A DNA stretch of 64,000 bases. Source: Xanthomonas sacchari. Its GTDB lineage: Bacteria; Pseudomonadota; Gammaproteobacteria; Xanthomonadales; Xanthomonadaceae. Positions 16,609 to 25,118 of this stretch are shown piece after piece. Position 1 is the stretch's first letter. Each line of letters opens with the position of its first letter. The stretch lies in assembly GCF_024266585.1 (NCBI RefSeq), contig NZ_CP100647.1, positions 499,001 to 563,000 on the forward strand. Reading direction: 5' to 3'. Both the position numbers and the translations under genes were made by a program. The notes beneath the pieces are model-generated. The model saw only the letters and a program-made list of their open reading frames with translations, made no database searches and was not told the DNA's origin.

Positions 16609-18249
16609 ATGTCCGCCCCTGCTTTCGCTGTCGCCTCAGACCCCACGCGTTCAACGCCGGGCATCGCCCTGACCACCTCGCTGGCCGGCCAGGACGCCCT
16701 GCTGCCGCCGCCGCTGCTGGCCCTGCTGGTGTCGCTGCACCGGGCGATCGAGCCGGAGCGTCAGGCGCGGCTGGCGGCGCGGCGCGAGCGCCAGGCGTTC
16801 TTCGACGCCGGCGGCCTGCCGGATTTCCGCGCCGACACCCGCGCAATCCGCGACGGCGACTGGCAGGTGGCGCCGCTGCCGGCGGCGCTGCAGGACCGCC
16901 GCGTCGAGATCACCGGCCCGACCGACCCGAAGATGGTCATCAACGCGCTGAACTCCGGCGCCAAGGTGTATATGGCCGACTTCGAGGACTCGACCGCGCC
17001 GACCTGGCGCAACCTGGTCGCCGGCCAGCGCGCCCTGGCCGAGGCGGTGGCCGGCACCCTGACCTTCACCGCGCCGGCCGCGCGCGACGGCAGCCCGGGC
17101 AAGCGCTATGCGCTGCGTCCCTATGAAGAGCAGGCGGTGCTGATCGTGCGCCCGCGCGGCTGGCACCTGGACGAGAAGCACGTGCTGGTCGACGGCCAGC
17201 CGCTGGCCGGCGGCCTGTTCGACGCGGCGCTGTTCGCCTTCCACAACGGCCGCGCGCTGCAGGCCAAGGACCGCGGCCCGTACCTGTACCTGCCCAAGCT
17301 GCAGTCGATGGAAGAGGCCGCGCTGTGGGAGACCGCGCTGGCCCACATCGAGGACATGCTCGGCCTGCCGCAGGGCCAGATCAAGGTCACCGTGCTGATC
17401 GAGACGCTGCCGGCGGTGTTCGAGATGGACGAGATCCTGCACGCGCTGCGCGGGCGCATCGTTGGCCTGAACTGCGGCCGCTGGGACTACATCTTTTCCT
17501 ACCTGAAGACCTTCCGCCGGCATCCGGACCGGGTGCTGCCCGAGCGCGGCCAGGTGACCATGACCCAGCCGTTCCTGAAGGCGTATTCGGAACTGCTGAT
17601 CCGCACCTGCCACCGCCGCGGCGCGCACGCGATGGGCGGCATGGCCGCGCAGATCCCGATCGGCCACGACGAGGCGGCCAACGAGCAGGCGATGGCGCGG
17701 GTGCGCGCGGACAAGCTGCGCGAAGTCACCGCCGGCCACGACGGCACCTGGGTGGCGCACCCGGCGCTGATCCCGATCGCCCGCGCGGTGTTCGACGAGC
17801 ACATGCGCACGCCGAACCAGCACGCGGTGCGCCGCGAGGACGTGCAGGCCGACCGTGACACGCTGATCGCCCCGTCCGCCGGCACCATCACCCGCGCCGG
17901 CTTCGAGGGCAACATCGAAGTGTGCGTGCGCTACCTGGCGGCGTGGCTGGACGGCAACGGCTGCGTGCCGATCCACCACCTGATGGAGGACGCCGCCACC
18001 GCCGAGATCAGCCGCAGCCAGCTGTGGCAGTGGCTGCACGTGGGCGGCCTGCACCTGGACGACGGCACCGCCATCGACTTCGCCCTGTTCGAGGCCTGCC
18101 TGCGGCAGTTGCCGGCGCGGTTGGGCGAGCGTGCGCTGCTGCCGGGCGGGGCGCGCGTGGACGAGGCCATCGCCTTGCTCGACCGCCTGACCCGCGACGA
18201 AGAGTTGGCCGATTTCCTGACCTTGCCGGCCTATCAGTTGATCGATTGA
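16609..18249 (+). CDS. aceB: Malate synthase A
   Basis: This 546-residue cytoplasmic enzyme condenses glyoxylate with acetyl-CoA to malate. Recognisable malate synthase A blocks include [61 protein letters not shown] and [10 protein letters not shown]. The length fits MS-A (about 530). The start at 16609 has GAGGA 9 bp upstream; an in-frame ATG at 16561 lies inside the promoter. It precedes isocitrate lyase in the same orientation, forming the glyoxylate bypass that allows growth on C2 units. Such C2 units are released by the aromatic pathway further right. Confidence 0.97.
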   Translation: MSAPAFAVASDPTRSTPGIALTTSLAGQDALLPPPLLALLVSLHRAIEPERQARLAARRERQAFFDAGGLPDFRADTRAIRDGDWQVAPLPAALQDRRVEITGPTDPKMVINALNSGAKVYMADFEDSTAPTWRNLVAGQRALAEAVAGTLTFTAPAARDGSPGKRYALRPYEEQAVLIVRPRGWHLDEKHVLVDGQPLAGGLFDAALFAFHNGRALQAKDRGPYLYLPKLQSMEEAALWETALAHIEDMLGLPQGQIKVTVLIETLPAVFEMDEILHALRGRIVGLNCGRWDYIFSYLKTFRRHPDRVLPERGQVTMTQPFLKAYSELLIRTCHRRGAHAMGGMAAQIPIGHDEAANEQAMARVRADKLREVTAGHDGTWVAHPALIPIARAVFDEHMRTPNQHAVRREDVQADRDTLIAPSAGTITRAGFEGNIEVCVRYLAAWLDGNGCVPIHHLMEDAATAEISRSQLWQWLHVGGLHLDDGTAIDFALFEACLRQLPARLGERALLPGGARVDEAIALLDRLTRDEELADFLTLPAYQLID

Positions 18250-18258
18250 TGGGAGGCC

Positions 18259-18287
18259 GGGAGTGGGGACTCGGGAATGGGGAATCG
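18259..18287. repeat. G-rich GGGAATC-type repeat between aceB and aceA
   Basis: The plus strand has GGGAGTGGGGACTCGGGAAT followed by GGGG, giving four G-runs separated by 3-4 bases, a G-quadruplex-capable motif. The repeat type recurs at 45370-45398 and, on the other strand, at 45461-45484. Confidence 0.6.
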
Positions 18288-18391
18288 TGAAAGCGGTGTC
18301 CCTGCATCGGATCCCTGCCGTGCCGGCCAAGCCTTATCCGACCACTGCCCCACCGTTTCATCGCTGCATCCATTTTCGAGGAGAACGCCAG

Positions 18392-19690
<1,299 letters not shown>

Positions 19691-19733
19691 CCTGCAGCCA
19701 GGCACCGATCGCCCCTCCCTGGCAGGAGGTGGG

Positions 19734-19762
19734 AAGCCCGGGTTCGCCCGGGCTTTTTTTTT
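19734..19762 (+). terminator. Rho-independent terminator of aceA
   Basis: The stem AAGCCCGGG-TTCG-CCCGGGCTT is followed by a run of nine T residues, 44 bp after the aceA stop. Confidence 0.92.
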
Positions 19763-19768
19763 GACGTT

Positions 19769-19789
19769 GGGGGCTTCAGCCCCCTTTTT
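19769..19789. terminator. Second hairpin with T-run after aceA
   Basis: GGGGGCTTCAGCCCCC is followed by five T residues, just inside the segment bounded by the 105-bp repeats. It may back up the aceA terminator or be a relic of the inserted DNA. From here to 19944 I see no gene. Confidence 0.6.
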
Positions 19790-19944
19790 GCTACGCCTGC
19801 TGGTGCATCACGCCAGCCGCTGGCAGACGCTGCCAGCGGGCATCTCGACACATCGAGAACCTGCGAATGGCGAGGCACAGCCTCCCGACCATGATGGCTC
19901 GGCGGTCATTCAAGCGGCGATAATGCGCGTGATTCAGATGCACT

Positions 19945-20268
19945 TCACTTGCACTGAGCGACAGCCGTCACCTTGTACTTCTCGGTGAAGCTGCGAGGGT
20001 TAGGATTTTCCATGGCCCCTACGCTCAATATGTCGAACCCATTCGGGCAATGCCGTCTAATACTGCGTTCACACGGCGGAGCGGTCGTATCGTCAAACGT
20101 GTTGCCAGGCTCGTAGCAGGTGGCCACATACCGTCCATCATGCGTGCCTCGCTCGCCCAGCCAATCATCGAAGCGATCTAAGCCACCCTGGATCGACGTG
20201 CAACCAATAAGTGTCAACATAACAACGGTCGCTGATAACACGCGGAGAATGCGGGATGGATTTAGCAT
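19945..20268 (-). CDS. Small lipoprotein of unknown function
   Basis: This 107-residue protein has a lipoprotein signal (MLNPSRILRVLSATVVMLTL then IGC) with Cys at residue 23. Four further Cys residues (CYEP, PPCERS, RRHCPN and the C-terminal AQCK) could form disulfides in the periplasm. No family is recognised. An upstream in-frame ATG at 20331 would add 21 residues but would bury the signal. The ribosome-binding site is weak. It follows the broken gene in the same orientation, so the two may once have been one operon. Confidence 0.65.
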   Translation of the reverse strand: MLNPSRILRVLSATVVMLTLIGCTSIQGGLDRFDDWLGERGTHDGRYVATCYEPGNTFDDTTAPPCERSIRRHCPNGFDILSVGAMENPNPRSFTEKYKVTAVAQCK

Positions 20269-20337
20269 TTCTAAGCACAGTGGCAATGAATGAACGCCCC
20301 TAATCAACCAACGCTGGAGGCGCTTCACCATGGCATA

Positions 20338-20918
20338 TCAATTACTTTTAAGTGTGAAGTTGGTGTTAATAGACCGGCTAACTCCAGTTGAGCCAAGACC
20401 CAATGAAGTTTGAAATCCGCCTATTGTGAGTGAAGACCAATTCTCGTTCCACGACCCATCGAAACCTCTACCAATAGAGGCACTGGCGCCACTATCGAAG
20501 CTGAATGTCGTGCCAATCTAACTGTTTGAAAACTCGTAAGAAACGGCACCGACAGTGACCTTGCTCTAACCGTTGAGTTCGCCACCAGGCGTGAACGATG
20601 CACTGAACTCAAAATGGTCTTGTGTGGTCCTGAAGCCCACGCTGCCATTCGTTGATGTGCCGTTGTAGAGGCTGTCCCAAACGCGTTTCCTTGCTCGACA
20701 GTGACCTAGCATGACCGGTCTTGACCTTTCCATTGAAGGTGGCGGTGTCGACCTGCCACTTTGAAAGTGGCGCCAATGACGCGCCCATTTTCTTTCCATG
20801 CATCTGCTTGGAAAAGAATTTCATCTTCAGGCATGGGTAGTCCTGGCCCATTCGGATTTCTGGCAGTTGGGAACGCGTCCCGATCAGTGTGGGTGCGATC
20901 CTTATCCGAAGAAGTCAT
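20338..20918 (-). pseudogene. Degraded gene with frameshifts and two in-frame amber codons
   Basis: Reading starts at MTSSDKDRTHTDRDAFPTAR (GGAG 7 bp upstream) and continues to GRVIGATFKVAG. It then has to change frame to follow QVDTATFNGKVKTGHARSL, and again to follow VWDSLYNGTSTNGSVGFRTT. In that last frame, reading continues through a TAG after GELNG and another after YEFSNS, into a long coherent stretch ending SINTNFTLKSN and TGA. The intact protein would have had about 193 residues, rich in Gly/Ser/Thr in its C-terminal part. No family is recognised. The continuity across stops is my reading of the translation. Confidence 0.7.
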
Positions 20919-21049
20919 CGCAATCTCCATGTCTTTTACAAGCATAACAAGCGTGGCAAGCCGTCATAGGCAGGTCGCGCTGTCTTGCTGGTCCCATAAG
21001 TGGCTCAGCACGCGCCAAGGGTTCACCCTCCAAAGGGGCCAGCCTTGAT

Positions 21050-21154
21050 AGGAAGAACAGTTCCATGGCGAGAAAGCGGCCTGACCTGCAGCCAGGCACC
21101 GATCGCCCCTCCCTGGCAGGAGGTGGGAAGCCCGGGCTCGCCCGGGCTTTTTTT
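21050..21154 (+). repeat. Direct repeat copy 2 (orphan aceA 3' end plus terminator)
   Basis: This copy has the last codons of aceA and its terminator hairpin but no gene in front of them, so it is clearly the duplicate. It differs from copy 1 at one position in 105. The hairpin (21128-21154) would still end any transcript leaving the inserted segment rightward. Confidence 0.92.
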
Positions 21155-21315
21155 GCGCGCGCGCTGGCGCCGATGGCGGGCGGTGTCTACCGCATGCGAC
21201 AGCTTGATTCAGCGTCTCCCTGCGAGGCGAGATTGGCTGTGAAACGTATCGTGAGCGCCGCGTGTAGGTGATATGCTCCGTGCACAGGGCCAGCGACGTC
21301 ACACTAGGGGGCCGG

Positions 21316-22362
21316 ATGAGCTGCGACAGCGCCGCATCCACCGCACGCGGCACAATTTCCAACGCTGCTGCGGTCGCTCCGAAGCCGAATGAGCTGGCGG
21401 TGCTGACCGCCGCGGAACTGCGCTTGTTTTCCGAGTTCGGCAGCGCCCGCGCGGTGCGCGCCGGCGACGTGTTGTTCCGTCGCGGCGACGGCGGCAGCGC
21501 CATGTTCGTGATCACCAGCGGCGTGATCGACCTGGATTTCGGCGAGGATCTGCTGGTGAAGCATCTCGGTCATGGCGAATTCTTCGGCGAACTGGGCCTG
21601 CTGATCGGCAACCACATGCGCAGCGCCGACGCCATCGCCGCCAGCGACGGCGCCCTGGTGGAACTGGACCACGACGACTTCCAGCGCCTGGTCGAGCGCG
21701 ACCCCGGCGTGGTCGCCTACTTCCTCCGTCGCACCATCATGCGCGTGGTGATGAGCGAGCAGGCCCTGATCCACCAGCTGCGCCGTCGCAACCGCGACCT
21801 GGAAGCGGCGCTGGACAACCTCTACACCACCACCCACCAGCTCAGCCAGACCGAAGAGCTGGTGCGCACCGACGAACTCACCGGCCTGCACAACCGCCGC
21901 GGGCTGATCCTGCGCCTGCAGGAATGCAGCCGCGACGGCCGCTCGCCCGGACCGGGCCTGCTGCTGATCGACTGCGACCGCTTCAAGCACATCAACGACG
22001 CCCACGGCCACCTGGCCGGCGACCGCGTGCTGCAGAACGTCGCCAACATCCTGCGCTCGGTGGCCGGGCCGGACGACACCGCCTGCCGTCTGGGCGGCGA
22101 CGAGTTCTGCCTGCTGGTCGCCGCCGGCACCGTCGAGGACCTGCGCCGCATCGGCGAGTTCGTGCTCGCCACCGTGCAGAACCTGCTGGGCGTGCCGCAT
22201 CCGGCGCCGCACATCTGTCCGGTCAGCATCGGCATCAGCCGGGTCGATCCGCAGTCGGACTGGAACGACTGGTACGCCAACGCCGATGCGGCGCTGTACG
22301 AGGCCAAGCGCCTGGGCGGCAACCGCCTGTACTGGCACGACCTCGCCTCCGTTTCCTGCTGA
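21316..22362 (+). CDS. Cyclic-nucleotide-binding diguanylate cyclase (CAP_ED-GGDEF)
   Basis: This 348-residue cytoplasmic protein has an N-terminal cyclic-nucleotide-binding fold (about residues 35-140: FRRGDGGSAMFVITSGVIDL, LGHGEFFGELGLLIG). A helical linker and a GGDEF domain follow (RTDELTGLHNRRGL; RLGGDEF with GGDEF at residues 260-264), which makes c-di-GMP. The RxxD inhibitory site is not conserved (GPDD at that place). The architecture and the cyclase gene 28 bp downstream match the X. campestris XC_0249/XC_0250 pair, where cGMP binding stimulates the diguanylate cyclase (published work, from memory). The start at 21316 follows a purine-rich AGGGGGCCGG. Confidence 0.88.
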   Translation: MSCDSAASTARGTISNAAAVAPKPNELAVLTAAELRLFSEFGSARAVRAGDVLFRRGDGGSAMFVITSGVIDLDFGEDLLVKHLGHGEFFGELGLLIGNHMRSADAIAASDGALVELDHDDFQRLVERDPGVVAYFLRRTIMRVVMSEQALIHQLRRRNRDLEAALDNLYTTTHQLSQTEELVRTDELTGLHNRRGLILRLQECSRDGRSPGPGLLLIDCDRFKHINDAHGHLAGDRVLQNVANILRSVAGPDDTACRLGGDEFCLLVAAGTVEDLRRIGEFVLATVQNLLGVPHPAPHICPVSIGISRVDPQSDWNDWYANADAALYEAKRLGGNRLYWHDLASVSC

Positions 22363-22390
22363 GCCAGCGCGTCCCCGCCAAGCCGCCGCC

Positions 22391-24988
22391 ATGACCGACG
22401 CCCCGCCCGCCCAGCCCGAGGTCCCGCAGCTCCGCACGCTGCTGTTGACCGACCTGTGCGACTCGGTGGCGCTGGTGGAAAAGCTCGGCGACGCCAACGC
22501 CGCCGAGCTGTTCAAGCTGCACGACGCGCTGGTGCTGGAGCTGCAGCAGCGCTGGCGCGGGCGCCTGATCGACCGCTCCGACGGCCTGTTGCTGCTGTTC
22601 GAACGGCCGATCGACGGCCTCGGCTTCGCCCTGGACTACGGCCGTGGCCTGCGCGACCTGGGCGCGCAGCGCAAGCTCGACCTGAAAGTGCGCGCCGGCC
22701 TGCACGTGGGCGAAGTGCTGACCTGGCGCAACAGCGACGCGGCGGTGCGGGTGGGCGCCAAGCCGCTGGAAGTGGAAGGCCTGGCCAAGCCCACCGCGGC
22801 ACGGCTGATGACCCTGGCCCGGCCCGGGCAGATCCTGCTTTCGGCGGTGGCCGAGTCGCTGACCCACCGCGCCGCGCGCGAACTGGGCGAGCGCGGCGAA
22901 CGCCTGCTGTGGAAATCGCACGGCCGCTGGCGCTTCAAGGGCGTGCCGACCCCGCTGGAGATCTACGAAGTCGGCGAGATCGGCCACACCCCGCTGCGCG
23001 CGCCCAGGCCCACGCCCAAGGCCTGGCGCGACATCCCGCTATGGCGCCGGCCGGCGGCGCTGGCCGCCGAGGTCGCGCTGATCGCCGCCTGCGCAGTCGG
23101 CATCTGGTTCGTCACCCGCCCGCAGCCGGCCATCGCCTTCGCCGAGCGCGACTGGGTGGTGGTGGGGGACCTGCACAATCTGACCGGCGACACCGTGTAC
23201 GACGACACCATCGATGCGGCGTTGCGGGTCGCTCTGGAGCAGTCGCGCTACGTCAACGTGCTGGCCGATGCGCGGGTGCGCGAGGCGTTGAAGATGATGG
23301 GCCGTGACGCCAACGTCCCGGTGGACCGCAAGCTCGGTGCCGAAGTCGCGCAGCGCACGGGGGCGCGCGCGCTGCTGCTGCCGACGGTGTCCGATGCCGA
23401 TGGCAAGATCCGCATCAGTATCGAAGTGGTCGATCCGAACACCGAAGCCACGGTGGTCACCGAATCGGCGACCGCGCGCGGCTCCGGCTCGGCGGTCGCG
23501 GCGCTGGGCGAGGCCAGCGACGCGCTGCGCAAGGCCTTCGGCGAGAGCGTGGCCTCGATCGAGAAGAGTTCGGCGCCGCTGGAGCGCGTCACCACCGACA
23601 ACCTGGATGCGTTGCGCGCGTTCTCGCTGGGGCAGAAGGCCTACGCCGAACAGGATCTGCAGGCGGCGGAACTGCAGTTCCGGCAGGCGCTGGACATCGA
23701 CCCGGATTTCGCCATGGCCAAGATCGGCCTGGCGCGCGTCGCCTACAGCAAGACCGACGTGCGCGCCGCGCAGCAACAGATGAGCAAAGCGATCGCCGAC
23801 GTCGGCAGGCTGACCGATCGCGAACGTCTGTACGCCTTGGCGCAGGTGGCGTTCTTCGGATGGCAGAAGGACTATCCGGAAAAATGGGTCGCGTTGTCGC
23901 AGCTGTACCCGGACTATCACGTCGCCGCGTTCAATGCGGCGACGAGCATGCGCGACGGCAATCGGTTCAGGGAAATGTTCGAGTACGCCGATCGCGCTGC
24001 GGCGCCGCAGGCGGTGACCCGTCCGGTCGCGATCAACTTCCGCGCCATCGCCGGTTCGGCGCTGGGCCGGGTGGCCGAGGCCGAGCGCGACTATCGGCAG
24101 GCCGAGGCCTTGGGGTTCCGCAAGAACTCGGTCCAGTTCGCATTGGTCGAGGCCGCCGAGTTCAAGTTCAAGGACGCCGTCGCCATGCTGCATCCGGTGT
24201 CCGGAGAGCCGCCGTTCGCGGCCAACGAACGGGCCGCGGCGTACCTCAATGTCCTGGCCGATCAGGGCGAGTGGGACGCGGCCGCACGCCAGGCTGCCGC
24301 GCTCAGGGCCGCGGTCGGCGCCCCGGACCTGCCGTTCGACTGGGGCGCACGCACTTCCGCGCTGGCGATCATGCGCCGCACCGCGGACAGGAAGGCGGTG
24401 CTGCAGGAAGCGCAGACACTGGTGGCGCAGGCGGAAAGCGGCTTGAAGAACAGTGCCGGTCGGGCCCAGGCGGCGGTGGCGAACGCGGCGCTCTATGCGG
24501 GCTACGTGGCGGCCATCAACGGCGATGTGCAGATCGCCCGGCATGCCTTGAGCGTGGCCCAGCCGATCATCGACATCGCCCCCTATCCCTTGCTCAAGAA
24601 TCTGTCGACCATCGTCCAAGCCCGGATCGCCCTGCAGGCCGGCAAGCCACAGGCAGCGCTGGACCTGTTGAAGCCTTTCGACCAGCCATGGGCGCTGACC
24701 CTGACCAGGATCGAGCGGCTGGCGGCGGAAGCGGCGCTGGGCCGCGATGTGGGCGATGCGCTGGCAGCGCTGAAGACGGTCGACTGGCGCGGTCGGGTCT
24801 ATGCAGAATGGGCGGCCGAACGGCCGCCCTCGATCGAGTCGCTGGGGTTGCCGCAGCGGCTCAACGACAAAATACCACCCAGCCCAAGCTCCCCTCAAAT
24901 TGCTTCGCCAGCAGTTCCAGATTCGCTTCGATCTCTTCCTTGCTCGGGAGATTCACCGCGCCCGGCAAAATGCTCGGGTCAAGGGTAA
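22391..24988 (+). CDS. Membrane class III nucleotidyl cyclase with TPRs (putative peptide modification system cyclase)
   Basis: This 865-residue protein has an N-terminal class III cyclase domain (TDLCDSVALVEKLGD, DRSDGLLLLFERPIDGL, GLHVGEV, PTAARLMTLARPGQILLS). One membrane segment lies near residues 219-241 (AALAAEVALIAACAVGIWFV). A long C-terminal region with TPR-like helices follows (RAFSLGQKAYAEQDLQAAEL). Metal Asp and transition-state Arg positions are visible, but the usual purine-selecting Lys is not (Ile at my alignment), so the nucleotide made is unclear. It resembles X. campestris XC_0250 (guanylate cyclase) and the TIGR04510-type cyclases found beside modified-peptide genes. Its last 43 codons run antisense through the peptide precursor gene. 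Confidence 0.85.
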   Translation: MTDAPPAQPEVPQLRTLLLTDLCDSVALVEKLGDANAAELFKLHDALVLELQQRWRGRLIDRSDGLLLLFERPIDGLGFALDYGRGLRDLGAQRKLDLKVRAGLHVGEVLTWRNSDAAVRVGAKPLEVEGLAKPTAARLMTLARPGQILLSAVAESLTHRAARELGERGERLLWKSHGRWRFKGVPTPLEIYEVGEIGHTPLRAPRPTPKAWRDIPLWRRPAALAAEVALIAACAVGIWFVTRPQPAIAFAERDWVVVGDLHNLTGDTVYDDTIDAALRVALEQSRYVNVLADARVREALKMMGRDANVPVDRKLGAEVAQRTGARALLLPTVSDADGKIRISIEVVDPNTEATVVTESATARGSGSAVAALGEASDALRKAFGESVASIEKSSAPLERVTTDNLDALRAFSLGQKAYAEQDLQAAELQFRQALDIDPDFAMAKIGLARVAYSKTDVRAAQQQMSKAIADVGRLTDRERLYALAQVAFFGWQKDYPEKWVALSQLYPDYHVAAFNAATSMRDGNRFREMFEYADRAAAPQAVTRPVAINFRAIAGSALGRVAEAERDYRQAEALGFRKNSVQFALVEAAEFKFKDAVAMLHPVSGEPPFAANERAAAYLNVLADQGEWDAAARQAAALRAAVGAPDLPFDWGARTSALAIMRRTADRKAVLQEAQTLVAQAESGLKNSAGRAQAAVANAALYAGYVAAINGDVQIARHALSVAQPIIDIAPYPLLKNLSTIVQARIALQAGKPQAALDLLKPFDQPWALTLTRIERLAAEAALGRDVGDALAALKTVDWRGRVYAEWAAERPPSIESLGLPQRLNDKIPPSPSSPQIASPAVPDSLRSLPCSGDSPRPAKCSGQG

Positions 24989-25097
24989 ATCCATATTCGG
25001 CGAACGCCGCGACGGGATCTTGTTCCACTGCGGCGCGAAAGGCGTCGTCGCTGGCGAGGCGTTGCATTAAGGACCGTGCATTATCGAGAGTGGTCAT
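24861..25097 (-). CDS. Putative modified-peptide precursor (NHLP/Nif11-like leader)
   Basis: This 78-residue protein has a helical leader of the NHLP/Nif11 kind (SLMQRLASDDAFRAAVEQDP, then VAAFAEYGF), a Pro-containing linker (LDPSILPGAVNLP) and a second helix (KEEIEANLELLAKQFEG). It ends in a short hydrophobic tail SLGWVVFCR. The only Cys is the penultimate residue, so the presumed core is very short. The family corresponds, from memory, to the TIGR04509-type putative modified peptides of xanthomonads. It lies 21 bp downstream of the SagB-type dehydrogenase in the same direction, probably co-transcribed. The ribosome-binding site is weak. The product and its role are unknown. Confidence 0.82.
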   Translation of the reverse strand: MTTLDNARSLMQRLASDDAFRAAVEQDPVAAFAEYGFTLDPSILPGAVNLPSKEEIEANLELLAKQFEGSLGWVVFCR

Positions 25098-25118
25098 TGG
25101 TATGCGCTCATGGGTGGG

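Larger units (their letters stand above)
19763..21049. mobile_element. Foreign-looking segment between 105-bp direct repeats
   Basis: This stretch separates the two copies of the aceA 3' end. It is poorer in GC than its neighbours and carries a lipoprotein gene and a degraded gene, both leftward. No integrase, transposase or origin is present, so it is either a relic of a larger integrated element, a non-autonomous element, or the product of a homologous insertion with target duplication. Repeats that restore the host gene's 3' end and terminator are typical of site-specific integration. The mechanism is inferred. Confidence 0.6.

Noticed and set aside
20338..20918. Three separate small genes on the minus strand
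   Set aside because: The three frames join into one coherent protein-like sequence, and only the first has a ribosome-binding site, so one decayed gene is more likely.
19763..21049. Insertion sequence with transposase
   Set aside because: There is no transposase frame and no terminal inverted repeats; the boundaries are direct repeats of host sequence.
24801..25070. 89-codon plus-strand frame over the peptide precursor
   Set aside because: It is antisense to the precursor, which has a family-like leader, and it lacks any recognisable sequence.
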